DNA of 64,000 nucleotides, taken from assembly GCA_001898485.1 (NCBI GenBank), contig MKTY01000020.1, positions 992,001 to 1,056,000 on the forward strand. Direction: 5' to 3'. The DNA is from Sphingobacteriales bacterium 46-32 (GTDB taxonomy: Bacteria > Bacteroidota > Bacteroidia > Chitinophagales > Chitinophagaceae). Shown one piece after another: positions 9,501 through 18,451 of the stretch. Position numbers and translations under genes: made by a program. How positions within the stretch are numbered: the first letter of the stretch is position 1; each line of letters starts with the position of its first letter. The notes under the pieces were generated by a model. That model saw nothing but the letters and a program-made list of their open reading frames with translations. It was not told the DNA's origin and ran no database searches.

Positions 9501-9797
9501 TTAGTCAAGCGACCAGAACCGGCCAAACAAACCCAGGTATTTCTCTTTGCTGCGCGGTACGGCTATTGCCGCTTTCTGATCTCCCTGCAGAGGTACCGGT
9601 ACTTCGCGTTTTTCAAAATAAGTAACCTGTACACGCGAAAACAAAAAGCTATTGGTAAACTCAATTACAGGAGGCGAACTGATCTGCGCTTGCTTGTCGG
9701 CCTGGAATTTTACAAAATCATCATAAGAAGGCCGGGTAAACCATGCAGCCAGAATAACCGCTGCTATAAAGAGGAATACCACATTTCTGAATTTCAT
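9501..9797 (-). CDS. Small membrane-anchored protein of unknown function
   Basis: 98 aa. One N-terminal membrane anchor (VVFLFIAAVILAAWFT) is followed by RPSYDDFVKFQADKQ, which resembles the start of DUF4359-type anchored proteins (a short TM, then a P-S-x-x-D-F motif). I do not call the family firmly. The remainder is soluble and basic-aromatic at its end (YLGLFGRFWSLD). It lies 25 nt upstream of nagA on the same strand and could share its transcript. A TACCTTTA sequence just upstream is one base from the -7 consensus. Confidence 0.7.
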   Translation of the reverse strand: MKFRNVVFLFIAAVILAAWFTRPSYDDFVKFQADKQAQISSPPVIEFTNSFLFSRVQVTYFEKREVPVPLQGDQKAAIAVPRSKEKYLGLFGRFWSLD

Positions 9798-9832
9798 GCG
9801 GGCATTTTTTTAAAGGTAGGAATTTGTATTGG

Positions 9833-9931
9833 TTGACAGTTAACAGTGGACAGTTGACAGGCATTTCTTTTAAACTTTTGAATGAATCCCCTTCATTAGC
9901 ACATAAGCACATTTATCACATTAGCACATTA
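9833..9931. repeat. Short heptad and decamer direct repeats in intergenic DNA
   Basis: Two kinds of short repeat lie side by side between the response regulator gene and the small membrane-protein gene. At 9833-9860 the words GACAGTT, AACAGTG, GACAGTT and GACAG are in tandem. At 9897-9931 the words TAGCACAT, AAGCACAT, TATCACAT and TAGCACAT recur every 8-9 nt. No coding function is seen. The first type shares its core words with the compound hairpin at 2579-2636. Confidence 0.6.
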
Positions 9932-9949
9932 ACTTCAAATCCATCTCTA

Positions 9950-10639
9950 TTATCCTGTTACAAACCTGTACCCTATCCCTTTGATCGTAATTATCTCCAG
10001 TGCAGGGTCATCTTTAAGGTAACTGCGTAGTTTGGTAATATATACATCCAGATTGCGGCTATTGAAAAAAGAATCATTACCCCAGAGCAGGTTAAGAATG
10101 TCTTTGCGGTCAATTACTTTATCCCTGTTTTCAGCAAGGAGTTTCAGGAGCTCGCTTTCGCGGTAAGAAAGTTTCCGTTCTTCCACGCCATTGCTCAATA
10201 CCTGGCGGTTGAGATGAAACACAAGGCGGCCAAGATTTACACTGTCGCCTGTCAGCTTTTGAGGCGCTTCGGTCTTACGGCGAAGCGCATTCTGAATCCG
10301 CACAATCAGCTCTTCCATACTAAATGGTTTGCGGATATAATCATTGGCCCCCAGCCCAAATCCCTTTACCACATCTTCGGTCTGTATTTTGGCTGTAAGA
10401 AAAATAATGGGCACTTCTTCGTCGAGCTGACGAATTTCGTCTGCAATTGCAAACCCGTCTTTATTGGGCAGCATTACATCCAGTACACATACTTCGGGTT
10501 GAAATTTTTTGAAGAGGTCTACAGCCCGGGCGCCATCACTTTCCATGGCTACTTCAAAGCCCCTGCTTTCCAGACTTTCTTTTACAATTTTGCCCAGGAA
10601 GAGCTCGTCTTCCACATACAGTACTTTTATGTTGCTCAT
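9950..10639 (-). CDS. OmpR/PhoB-family response regulator
   Basis: 229 aa. The receiver domain is at residues 1-120, with acidic pocket E10-D11, phospho-acceptor D54 in CVLDVMLPNKDG, and the conserved Thr and Lys in FLTAK and YIRKPF. A winged-helix DNA-binding domain follows at about 135-229 (LSYRESELLKLLAENRDKVI, VYITKLRSYLKDDP, IKGIGYRFV). It lies 18 nt downstream of the histidine kinase gene and is surely its partner. The direct-repeat element at 12381-12418, upstream of the divergent GLPGLI gene, and the matching copy at 22038-22075 are plausible binding sites; this is inference from position and repeat geometry. Confidence 0.93.
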   Translation of the reverse strand: MSNIKVLYVEDELFLGKIVKESLESRGFEVAMESDGARAVDLFKKFQPEVCVLDVMLPNKDGFAIADEIRQLDEEVPIIFLTAKIQTEDVVKGFGLGANDYIRKPFSMEELIVRIQNALRRKTEAPQKLTGDSVNLGRLVFHLNRQVLSNGVEERKLSYRESELLKLLAENRDKVIDRKDILNLLWGNDSFFNSRNLDVYITKLRSYLKDDPALEIITIKGIGYRFVTG

Positions 10640-10657
10640 TTGTAAAGGGTGGCGCTG

Positions 10658-12322
10658 TCAGACACTGCGCTGATTTTTGGGTATGATAATGGTAAAGGTA
10701 CTACCAATTCCTTCATGTGAGTCAAGGCTGATAGTGCCGCCATGCTGTTTTACCACCTGGGCCACATAACTCAGGCCCAACCCATGTCCCTTTGCATTGT
10801 GTGTGTCGCCGGTAGGCACACGGAAGAATTTTTCAAATACTTTATTGAGATAGCCGGCTGGTATGCCAATTCCATTATCGCTCACTTTCAACTCTACTTC
10901 GCCTTCGCGGCCAGTCAGCTGTACCCGGATGCTGGGATTTTCCTTACTGTACTTGAGGGCAGTGTCGAGTAGATTAAACACCACACTTTGCAGGTGCAGC
11001 CTGTCGCCCCTGAGTTGTAGTGAGCCACTGGTCTCAACGGTTATCTGTCCCCTGTATTTTTCTGTCTGCAGACGCAGAGAAGACACCACCTCATCTACCA
11101 CCTGGCCCAGGTCAAATACTTCCTGCTTCAGCTCTACATCTTTCTTTTCAAACATTGACAGTTTCAGCACCTTATCGACCAGCAGGCTCAGGCGCTGCAA
11201 TTCATTCTGGGAAATATCGAGATACTCTCGTGTGCGCTGGGGATCCTGTATGGCATTGAAGTTTTTGAGCGCTTCTATGGCCACGCCCACCGTGGCAATC
11301 GGCGTTTTAAGCTCGTGGGTGATGTTGCTCATCAGATCACTCTTCATCTGCGAAAGGCGTTGCTGACGTAAGAGGTTGCGATACAGGAAAATAAAGCTCA
11401 GCAGGGTAATGCCGACGAGGAAAACAGAAAACAGGATGGGTAGCCGGATCTTTTTTAATAAAAAGGGTGCCGGAGAGTCCATCTCTGCCTGGTAACGTTG
11501 GTGATTTAAAAAAGAGGGCCTGAAAGTAACCGAATCCATCTGGGCAGACACATTGGGAACGGCCTTATGAATAGTAAATGATACGTTGAGTTTTTCCTGC
11601 TGCATCGACTGGCTGAGCTTTTGTGTCAGTATCGGCAGGGGCAGGCTGTCTGTCAATAATGAGTCGAGCCGCAGCAGTACCTGGTCGCCGCGGTCGTTGG
11701 TGATATAAATTGTGTTGACCTCGACAACACCCGACCGCCGGGCAGAGTCGTTTGACTCGGGCTTTCTGACAGAAACTTTTTTAGGACTCAGTCTGCCTAT
11801 TGAAATGGACTGTGGTGCCTGCATCCAGGCAGCAGAATCTCGCCCAATATTTTCCCTGACAGGTGGCTTTATCACGACCATTTCACGGATGCGCGAAGGA
11901 TCAATGGAATCGAGATTAAATTTGAATGCATGACCCGAGTCCGGCACCACCCTACCTGTCGATGACTGGAGCGTGATTTTCATATTAGCTATGCGCGCCT
12001 GCTTGCGACGGATGCTATCGGCGATGGAGCTTTGCGCGAGCAGACGTACTACATTGCTGGCTTTTTCATTATAAGCCGTCCTGGGCATCGCTCTTTTTAT
12101 ATTAACAGCAGCAGCAACGGTATCTTTCAGCACCCGTTGAATCTGGCTCAGGTTTATAGAATCCTGCACATCGCGTACAGCCTCCCGCAGCAGAAAGTTG
12201 ACCCGCGTTTCAAGCACGTTTTTTTCCCGACGGTAATTTCCCCTCAGCCAATAGGCCTGAAAACCGGTAATGATGAGCATTACCAGCACCATCAATAACA
12301 CCATCCATCTCAGTCGTACCAT
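10658..12322 (-). CDS. Membrane sensor histidine kinase
   Basis: 554 aa. TM1 at about residues 7-26, an extracytoplasmic region of some 265 residues with no domain I recognise, and TM2 at about 292-316. The HisKA domain carries H336 in NITHELKTPIA. The HATPase has DNGIGIP, the FEKFFR F-box and GHGLGLS. In the N-box, NLLDTALKYS has Thr (T454) where the magnesium-coordinating Asn of the usual NLxxNA is expected, which may lower ATP binding. It is followed 18 nt downstream by its response regulator and is divergent from the GLPGLI gene. The signal is unknown. Confidence 0.92.
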   Translation of the reverse strand: MVRLRWMVLLMVLVMLIITGFQAYWLRGNYRREKNVLETRVNFLLREAVRDVQDSINLSQIQRVLKDTVAAAVNIKRAMPRTAYNEKASNVVRLLAQSSIADSIRRKQARIANMKITLQSSTGRVVPDSGHAFKFNLDSIDPSRIREMVVIKPPVRENIGRDSAAWMQAPQSISIGRLSPKKVSVRKPESNDSARRSGVVEVNTIYITNDRGDQVLLRLDSLLTDSLPLPILTQKLSQSMQQEKLNVSFTIHKAVPNVSAQMDSVTFRPSFLNHQRYQAEMDSPAPFLLKKIRLPILFSVFLVGITLLSFIFLYRNLLRQQRLSQMKSDLMSNITHELKTPIATVGVAIEALKNFNAIQDPQRTREYLDISQNELQRLSLLVDKVLKLSMFEKKDVELKQEVFDLGQVVDEVVSSLRLQTEKYRGQITVETSGSLQLRGDRLHLQSVVFNLLDTALKYSKENPSIRVQLTGREGEVELKVSDNGIGIPAGYLNKVFEKFFRVPTGDTHNAKGHGLGLSYVAQVVKQHGGTISLDSHEGIGSTFTIIIPKNQRSV

Positions 12323-12380
12323 TGGTTGCAGGTTGTTGTGGAAACAAAAGTAGGTAATCGGTTTTTAGCAGCCATTGCAT

Positions 12381-12447
12381 CTTAACCTTTATTAACCTAA
12401 ATCCAAGGTGTATTAACCTCCTGACCTGAACAGGACTTTTAGCTTTG
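12381..12447 (+). promoter_or_regulatory. Direct-repeat operator plus -7 element of the GLPGLI gene
   Basis: TTAACC recurs at 12382, 12392 and 12413, that is 10 and 21 nt apart and so on one face of the helix. The last copy ends 21 nt before TAGCTTTG (12440-12447), a match to the Bacteroidota -7 element TAnnTTTG, which lies 22 nt before the ATG. No TTG -33 element is present, so an activator bound at the repeats probably replaces it. The same arrangement occurs at 22009-22075. OmpR/PhoB-family regulators typically bind such 10-11 nt phased direct repeats. Confidence 0.7.
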
Positions 12448-12469
12448 GGCACTAATCATTTTATAAACA

Positions 12470-13258
12470 ATGAAGAATGTAATTCTGGGTGTTGCCGCCC
12501 TTTGCGGCACATTTGCCTCTGAAGCGCAACAGAAAGAAGGCAGGATCGTTTACCAGCGCAAAGTTGTTATCAATATTCAGTTCGGCGGACCCGGTACGGG
12601 TGATATTCCCCCGCAGACAAGGGTTACGCAGTTTGAGCTCAATTTTGCCAATGGCCAGATGGTCTTTCAGCAAATGGAAGATGATGCTCAGGATGAGTTA
12701 GCCGGCAGCAGTGGTGGTGTTGTAATTCGTACGATTGGCAGTAGTGCAGAAGATGTTACTTTCTTCGATTTCGCCCAAAGCCGTAAGGTAGAACAACGCG
12801 ACTTTTTCGATAAACGATTCCTGATAACAGACAGTATCCGTAAAGGCAACTGGAAACTGACCGATGAAACTAAAACCATTCTCGATCACCAGTGCCGCAA
12901 AGCGGTCTCACAACGTATCGGAAAACGTTCCATCATGAATATGCAAAATGGAAAAATGGAACGTAAAGAAGTAGATGATACCACCACCATAGAAGCATGG
13001 TTTACCACCGATATTCCGGTAGCGGTAGGCCCCGATGTGGCCGGACAACTGCCTGGCGCCATTCTGGAGCTGACGAGCGACAACGGGCGCTCCGTATACC
13101 AGGCTATTGAAATTTCTCCTAAAGCCAATATCAAAGCCATCAAAGAACCTTCCAAAGGCAAAAAAGTGAATCAGCAGCAATTCACGGAAGAACGTAATAA
13201 AATGCTCGATGAAATGCAACGCAATGGAGGGGGCACAATACGGTTCCGCAGTTCATAA
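12470..13258 (+). CDS. GLPGLI family exported protein
   Basis: 262 aa. A short signal peptide (MKNVILGVAALCGTFASEAQ) is followed by EGRIVYQRKV, the usual N-terminal strand of GLPGLI proteins. The naming motif is present near residue 190 as VAGQLPGAILEL. These proteins are exported in Bacteroidota, have no known activity and often sit near large outer membrane beta-barrel proteins. This gene is divergent from a two-component system and shares a precisely matching operator with the beta-barrel gene at 19179-21986, so it probably belongs to that regulon. A hairpin with a T-run follows at 13276-13307. Confidence 0.88.
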   Translation: MKNVILGVAALCGTFASEAQQKEGRIVYQRKVVINIQFGGPGTGDIPPQTRVTQFELNFANGQMVFQQMEDDAQDELAGSSGGVVIRTIGSSAEDVTFFDFAQSRKVEQRDFFDKRFLITDSIRKGNWKLTDETKTILDHQCRKAVSQRIGKRSIMNMQNGKMERKEVDDTTTIEAWFTTDIPVAVGPDVAGQLPGAILELTSDNGRSVYQAIEISPKANIKAIKEPSKGKKVNQQQFTEERNKMLDEMQRNGGGTIRFRSS

Positions 13259-13275
13259 TAATTAACCGGCATATA

Positions 13276-13307
13276 TAAAAAAGGGGCAGCACGCTGTCCC
13301 TTTTTTA
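13276..13307 (+). terminator. Rho-independent terminator after the GLPGLI gene
   Basis: Arms AAAAAGGGGCAG and CTGTCCCTTTTTT with a small loop, preceded by an A-run and followed by Ts. It lies about 20 nt after the GLPGLI stop codon. One G-T wobble is in the stem. Confidence 0.8.
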
Positions 13308-13381
13308 TTTGAGAAAATATCTGTCTCCTTTAACAAACAAACCACTATGAAACTGGCCGGCTATTGCTTAATTTTACGCTT

Positions 13382-14077
13382 ATGAAACAACTTGCCTGCC
13401 TGGTGTTACTTTTCTGTCTCGGCTCTCATACGCTGTTGCGGGCAGATAATGTGAGCAGCATTACTGCGCAGGATCCCATCGTAGCATTCTGGACCTGGTT
13501 TCAACAACATCAAAACCGGCTTCGCCTGTTTGAATCAGATCCCGGTAAATACCTGCAGGAAATCCATACCCAGGTCAAAAAAATCGGCGATGGGCTTACA
13601 ATCGAGCTTGAACCGCCTCAAAACGGCATTATCAACCTCACTTTCTCTGCAGATGGCGATCAGGAGCTTTTTCCGCTTGTACGCTCCATCGTTGATAAAG
13701 CCCCTCCCATCAAAGGCTGGCATTTTATTGCCTTCAGGCAGCGAGCAGATCTGTCGCGCGCAAAATCTATGCAGCTGAAAGTGGGTACACTTACCCTAGA
13801 TCCGCAAAGCATGAAGTTTTTTCCGGTTGTAACAGGCGACACGCTGGATATTATCATATATGTAAAAGGGCTGACACAGGCCAACTATGCAGATGTATCC
13901 TACCATGGCCTGCTGCTATTAGACAATCTGCTGGGAGAATATGATTGTGTGATGAAGGTGCGCAGTTATGACTTTCATCCCATGCCGGCTAAAAAAGAAG
14001 AACTGGATACCCTGCAGCCACTTCTTGAAATAGCCAGTTATGTGGATCGTTTTCATGCCAGCCGAAAACCCCGATAA
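13382..14077 (+). CDS. Exported protein of unknown function
   Basis: 231 aa from the ATG at 13382; a TTG six codons upstream is possible. A signal peptide is visible (QLACLVLLFCLGSHTLLRA). I do not recognise a family for the mature part, which begins QDPIVAFWTWFQQHQNRLRL and contains a repeated pattern of short acidic and hydrophobic stretches. The next gene, an OmpA-like protein, starts 10 nt downstream and is also exported, so the two probably form an operon with an envelope role. Confidence 0.75.
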   Translation: MKQLACLVLLFCLGSHTLLRADNVSSITAQDPIVAFWTWFQQHQNRLRLFESDPGKYLQEIHTQVKKIGDGLTIELEPPQNGIINLTFSADGDQELFPLVRSIVDKAPPIKGWHFIAFRQRADLSRAKSMQLKVGTLTLDPQSMKFFPVVTGDTLDIIIYVKGLTQANYADVSYHGLLLLDNLLGEYDCVMKVRSYDFHPMPAKKEELDTLQPLLEIASYVDRFHASRKPR

Positions 14078-14087
14078 TTAACCTGCC

Positions 14088-14513
14088 ATGCACCTTCGCA
14101 TTTTTTCGCTGCTGACAATATTACTTGCATGGGCACATACCGGCCATGCACAGCAAAGCACAGAGACAGTTCCTGTTTTTTTTAAAACCAATAGTTCTGT
14201 TATCGATCCACGCTACTACCCCAAACTGGATGCTATTGGCAGCATTTATGCCGGCGATGAGTCTGCTTTTCTCAAAATTTTTGGTTTTGCCGATCCTGTC
14301 GGCAGGGCCACTTACAATGATTCTCTTTCCGAACGTCGCGCCCGGGCCGTATTGGAATATCTCAACAAACGGTTTGATATCGACAGCAGCCGGTTATTTG
14401 TAACCTGGCTGGGCGAAGAAACCGATGCATACGATCTGCACTTTCCCGAGGCTCATATACAACAGCGCTGTGTAGATGTGGTAGTCTATTTCCGTAATCC
14501 ACTGGTCCGGTAA
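14088..14513 (+). CDS. Small OmpA C-terminal-like periplasmic protein
   Basis: 141 aa. Signal peptide at residues 1-21 (ending GHAQ). The rest is one OmpA-like fold: VFFKTNSSVIDPRYYPKLDAI, then KIFGFADPVGRATYNDSLSERRARAVLEYL, which contains the family's G-x-(A/T)-D and N-x-x-L-S-x-x-R-A features used for peptidoglycan binding. There is no barrel or lipobox, so it is a free periplasmic domain. It lies 10 nt after an unknown exported protein and probably shares its transcript. Confidence 0.82.
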   Translation: MHLRIFSLLTILLAWAHTGHAQQSTETVPVFFKTNSSVIDPRYYPKLDAIGSIYAGDESAFLKIFGFADPVGRATYNDSLSERRARAVLEYLNKRFDIDSSRLFVTWLGEETDAYDLHFPEAHIQQRCVDVVVYFRNPLVR

Positions 14514-14669
14514 TCGTAAACCGCCTATAAGTAAAGAATCATCCTTACAAACATCGCCTTGCATTCTGCTGCACGTAATTCTACTGTGGAGATTTTTTCT
14601 GCCTGCAGCATCTTCTTCAACATAAATATTTGATTATTCCGTCTTATCTTTCTCCTCCATTTATCAACA

Positions 14670-15245
14670 ATGCACAAGCCGCTTTTCGAAGATCAGGTTT
14701 TTGAAAAAAAAGATTTCAGTGCAACCGGCTTCCCACTGGGAGAATACGATAATTGTCATTTTATCAACTGCAACCTGGCAAACACCCAGCTGGACTCATG
14801 CGTATTCAGTGAATGTATTTTTACCGGCTGCAACCTGAGTACCGCCGGTCTTCAGGCAACCTCGCTACGCGATGTAAATTTTGAGCAATGCAAGCTCCTT
14901 GGCCTTCATTTCGACACCTGCGATAAGTTTCTTATTGAATTTTCGTTCGACAATTGTGTAATGGACCTTTGTACATTTTATCAGCTTCGTATCAGGAAAA
15001 CTGTTTTCCGCAACTGCTCTGTAAAAGAAGCCGATTTTACGGAGGCTGATCTTGGCGCCGGTGTTTTTGATGGGTGTGATCTGCAGCATGCACGCTTTGA
15101 CCGTACCAATCTCGAAGGAGCCGATTTTCGTACTGCATTCAATTATATCCTGGACCCCTCTGTCAATAAAATCAAAAAAGCACGGTTTTCCCTGGCTGGC
15201 CTGCCGGGATTACTGGCGCATTATGATATCAATATCACTCATTAA
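14670..15245 (+). CDS. Pentapeptide-repeat protein, Qnr-like
   Basis: 191 aa, made almost wholly of pentapeptide repeats of the A/C-(D/N)-(L/F)-x-x type: CNLANTQLDSCVFSECIFTG and ADFTEADLGAGVFDGCDLQH, then ADFRTAFNYILDP. Length, the Cys-rich character and a short non-repeat break resemble Qnr/MfpA-type proteins, which fold as a right-handed quadrilateral helix mimicking DNA and binding DNA gyrase. Chromosomal relatives have variable or unknown roles, so resistance should not be assumed. No signal peptide; cytoplasmic. Confidence 0.85.
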   Translation: MHKPLFEDQVFEKKDFSATGFPLGEYDNCHFINCNLANTQLDSCVFSECIFTGCNLSTAGLQATSLRDVNFEQCKLLGLHFDTCDKFLIEFSFDNCVMDLCTFYQLRIRKTVFRNCSVKEADFTEADLGAGVFDGCDLQHARFDRTNLEGADFRTAFNYILDPSVNKIKKARFSLAGLPGLLAHYDINITH

Positions 15246-15291
15246 TTATTTAGCCACCTGTAAACCTTTCCCAAGCACCACCCATCATCCA

Positions 15292-15744
15292 ATGCAGCAA
15301 CTAATCCTTCCCCGGAAATGGACCGGCTATTTTCGTTTTGGCACCGCCTATTCACTCAATCAACAGTTATTACGCGTTGCCTTCGAGCTGGAACTTAATT
15401 TCAATAATTTCCTGTTTGACGGAATATGTACAGATGAATATACTGCACAACTATTTGACGGTCCCGCTCATGTAAAAGGTGAGTATGACGAGCATACAGT
15501 TCAGTTTGTAAAAAAATATCCGGCATTACTGGCCATTGATGACAATGACAAGGTATATGTTGATCACAGCCAGCCGCCCGCACCCATTTTTTATAAAGGA
15601 AAAATCAGGAAGCACTGGTGGACCCGTCGCCTGTATGCAACAGGCATATGGACCATCACCGTGCTGGCTCCAGATTATAATGGGTCGCCTGTAACACGCA
15701 CTGTTGACGGTCGATGGAAAATGTGGGCCAGCTCCTCTAAATAA
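15292..15744 (+). CDS. Hypothetical protein
   Basis: 150 aa from the ATG at 15292; the frame is open further upstream but would overlap the pentapeptide gene. No family recognised. It has no signal peptide or membrane segment and is rich in aromatic residues (RKWTGYFRFGTAY, RKHWWTRRLYATGIWTI). It lies 46 nt after the pentapeptide gene on the same strand. A strong hairpin follows immediately at 15745. Confidence 0.7.
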   Translation: MQQLILPRKWTGYFRFGTAYSLNQQLLRVAFELELNFNNFLFDGICTDEYTAQLFDGPAHVKGEYDEHTVQFVKKYPALLAIDDNDKVYVDHSQPPAPIFYKGKIRKHWWTRRLYATGIWTITVLAPDYNGSPVTRTVDGRWKMWASSSK

Positions 15745-15774
15745 AAAGCAACATCGGAATACCGGTGTTGCTTT
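15745..15774. terminator. Bidirectional terminator between the hypothetical gene and copZ
   Basis: Arms AAAGCAACATCGG and CCGGTGTTGCTTT around an AATA loop, with one T-G wobble. Read on the minus strand it ends in a T-rich run (TTTTTATTT), so it terminates copZ best, but it can serve both convergent genes. Confidence 0.8.
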
Positions 15775-15806
15775 CAATAAAACTTATACACGTTCAGCAG
15801 CGTTCG

Positions 15807-16016
15807 TTACTTTAATTGCTCCGCTTTGTAACCGGCTTCCGTTACCGCCTGTATTACCACGGCCCCTTCTATAGGTGCCTCTACTGTCAGCTTTTTATCA
15901 GGGTCTGTCACATCTACCGTCCAGAGCCCCTCACCTACCCGCTGGTTCAGGTAAGGCGTTACTTTTTCAATGCAGCCACTGCATTTGATATTCGTTTTGA
16001 ATGTTTTTGTTTCCAT
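15807..16016 (-). CDS. Heavy-metal-associated domain protein (copper chaperone-like)
   Basis: 69 aa, a single HMA domain with ferredoxin-like fold. The metal-binding CxxC is C12-C15 in IKCSGCIEKV, where the usual Met-x-Cys is Lys-Cys. VDVTDPDKKLTVEAP and VTEAGYKAEQL fit the family. It probably carries Cu(I) in the cytoplasm and exchanges it with CopA, whose gene is 95 nt upstream on the same strand. A -7-like TAGCTTTG at 16049-16042 suggests it may also have its own promoter. Confidence 0.87.
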   Translation of the reverse strand: METKTFKTNIKCSGCIEKVTPYLNQRVGEGLWTVDVTDPDKKLTVEAPIEGAVVIQAVTEAGYKAEQLK

Positions 16017-16041
16017 ATTTATTTCTGTTTAATCGCTTTTG

Positions 16042-16049
16042 CAAAGCTA
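16042..16049 (-). promoter_or_regulatory. -7 element upstream of the copper chaperone gene
   Basis: TAGCTTTG on the minus strand matches TAnnTTTG, 25 nt before the chaperone ATG. No TTG is found at the expected -33 distance, so this is a candidate only. Confidence 0.45.
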
Positions 16050-16111
16050 TCAGCAGTCTAAAAACACGTTGTTACATAATATAGGCACCGGCTTATATAA
16101 TTTTAAGCCCC

Positions 16112-18364
16112 TTATAAACGCGTCCATTTCAGCCGCAGGCTATTGGCTACCACACTTACGCTGCTGAGCGCCATGGCCGCACCAGCCAGCATTGGATCAA
16201 GTTGAAAACCGTTTATGGGCGCGAGTGCCCCTGCTGCTATAGGTATACCGATCAGGTTATAGATAAATGCCCAAAAAAGATTCTGACGGATGGTGTTTAC
16301 GGTTTTACCCGAAAGGCGGAGTGCATGAGGCACGGCCAGCAGGTCGGAAGTAACCAGGGTCATCCTCGCTACATCCATGGCTATATCGCTCCCTTTGCCC
16401 ATGGCTATGCTCACATCGGCCTGCGCCAGTGCCTGGCTGTCGTTGATACCATCGCCCACCATGGCTACTACTTTGCCCTGTACCTGCAACTGTTTAATAA
16501 ATCCGGCCTTATCTGCAGGCAGCATCTGCGCCCTTACCTGTTTGATGCCCACTTCGGCAGCGATGGCCAAAGCAGTGGTTTCATTATCGCCGGTAAGCAT
16601 AAATACTTCAATACCTCTTTGCTGCAAAGCGGCAATCGCTTGGCGCGAAGATGGCTTGAGTTTATCGGCTACAGCAATAGCCGCCACACGTTTATTATCT
16701 TCTGCTACCTGTATAATTGTATACGCCTTTTGCTCCCAGTCTTTCAGTTGCTGACTAAACTGCATAGAAGGTCCGTCGGTTGCTTTTTCCAGTAATTTAT
16801 CATTTCCCAAGCGGTATTCTTTCTGGTTATAAACGGCCCGAATGCCCATGCCTGTGATGTTTTCAAACTCATCCAGCTCAACCGGTTTTACCTGGCGGCT
16901 TTGCAGGCCTGCTACAATTGCCTGCGCCAATGGGTGGGCAGATCTTAACTCCATGGCAAGCAGCACCTGCAGTACCATGCCGGCATCAGCCGCAGGCTCA
17001 AGATAAAGGCCTGCCAGATCAGGATGCCCCTGGGTGATGGTGCCCGTTTTATCCAGTACAATGGCGTTTACCTTATGAGCCAGCTCCAGACTTTCGGCAT
17101 CTTTTATCAGGATATTGTTTTCGGCACCGCGACCAATACCTACCATGATGGCGGTGGGAGTAGCAAGACCCAGTGCACAGGGACAGGCAATGACCAGTAC
17201 GGTAATAGCCGCCAGTATACCTCCACTCAGTCCATTGGGCCCGCCCCACACAAGCCAGGCCAGTAAGGTAACCAGTGCAATGCCCATTACCACAGGCACA
17301 AATATGCCGGCCACCTTATCTGCCAGTTTTTGTACAGGAGCTTTACTTCCCTGCGCTTCCTGCACCATCCGGATGATCTGCGCCAGCAAAGTCTCTCCGC
17401 CTACTTTTTCTGCCTCAAATACAAAACTACCTTTTTGATTAAGCGTACCGGCAAATACGGCCGCTCCCGGCCTCTTTTCAACCGGTATGGGTTCGCCCGT
17501 AATCATGCTTTCATCTACAAATGAATCGCCACGCTGTACACGGCCATCTACAGGAATTTTATCACCAGGTTTTACCAGTATTTTATCACCGGCCTGCAGC
17601 ACATTTAAGGGTACTTCTTCATGATCGCCACCATCATTCACACGTGTCACAAACCGTGGCTGCAATCCCATCAGCTTATGAATAGCAGAAGAAGTCGAGT
17701 ATTTAGCTCTTTCTTCAAGCAGCTTGCCCAGCGAAATAAACGCGATGATCACCACAGCTGCTTCATAATACACATGGGGATGTTGTCCGCGGGCATGCCA
17801 GACCTCTGGAAAGAATGTATTGAATACACTGAATAAATAAGCAATACCGGTACTCAATGCTACCAGCGTATCCATATTGGCTTTACCGTGGCGTGCCTGC
17901 TTCCAGGCATTGATAAAAAACCTTTTACCTACAAACACAAATACGGGAGTCGACAGTGCCAGCATGATGTAATTGGCAAAAGGCATGTTCATAAAGAACA
18001 TAGCTATGACTACAAGCGGTACAGCAAAGATCAACGCCCAGATAGTACGCTGCCGCAGCTGGCGATACTGTTTCAGCTGCGCCTCTTCACGAATGGATTC
18101 TTTATTGTCTGTATCTATTACCAGGTCATAACCCACGGAGCGAACTGCAGCGCGCATGGCGGCTGCGTCTGTCTGCGCCGGGTCATATAATACCCAGGCC
18201 TGCTGGTTGGCAAAGTTGACGCCGGCATCGCTCACACCAGCAACCGACCTGAGCATTGACTCCACACTCACGGCACAGGCCGCACAGGTCATTTCCAGTA
18301 CAGGAAATATTTCTTTTTTTAATTGCTGAGCACCGCTTCCGCTTACTGTTATATTCCGTACCAT
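16112..18364 (-). CDS. copA: Cu(I)-translocating P-type ATPase
   Basis: 750 aa from the ATG at 18364, with a TTG two codons upstream as an alternative. One N-terminal HMA domain (C27-C30 in [11 protein letters not shown]). P1B-ATPase motifs follow in order: [12 protein letters not shown], the membrane metal site [13 protein letters not shown], the phosphorylation motif [10 protein letters not shown], the AHPLAQAI His-Pro motif, TGDNETTA and [15 protein letters not shown]. About eight membrane segments are visible. CPC plus a CxxC HMA domain indicates Cu(I) or Ag(I) export. It lies between an HMA-AraC regulator and a copper chaperone on one strand. Confidence 0.94.
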   Translation of the reverse strand: MVRNITVSGSGAQQLKKEIFPVLEMTCAACAVSVESMLRSVAGVSDAGVNFANQQAWVLYDPAQTDAAAMRAAVRSVGYDLVIDTDNKESIREEAQLKQYRQLRQRTIWALIFAVPLVVIAMFFMNMPFANYIMLALSTPVFVFVGKRFFINAWKQARHGKANMDTLVALSTGIAYLFSVFNTFFPEVWHARGQHPHVYYEAAVVIIAFISLGKLLEERAKYSTSSAIHKLMGLQPRFVTRVNDGGDHEEVPLNVLQAGDKILVKPGDKIPVDGRVQRGDSFVDESMITGEPIPVEKRPGAAVFAGTLNQKGSFVFEAEKVGGETLLAQIIRMVQEAQGSKAPVQKLADKVAGIFVPVVMGIALVTLLAWLVWGGPNGLSGGILAAITVLVIACPCALGLATPTAIMVGIGRGAENNILIKDAESLELAHKVNAIVLDKTGTITQGHPDLAGLYLEPAADAGMVLQVLLAMELRSAHPLAQAIVAGLQSRQVKPVELDEFENITGMGIRAVYNQKEYRLGNDKLLEKATDGPSMQFSQQLKDWEQKAYTIIQVAEDNKRVAAIAVADKLKPSSRQAIAALQQRGIEVFMLTGDNETTALAIAAEVGIKQVRAQMLPADKAGFIKQLQVQGKVVAMVGDGINDSQALAQADVSIAMGKGSDIAMDVARMTLVTSDLLAVPHALRLSGKTVNTIRQNLFWAFIYNLIGIPIAAGALAPINGFQLDPMLAGAAMALSSVSVVANSLRLKWTRL

Positions 18365-18451
18365 CGTCAATCTTTTTACAAAATTGCAACAGGTACTGCA
18401 GGGGAATGTTACAGGATTTGACGCCGGATGTATAAAATTTGAAGCGGAGAA

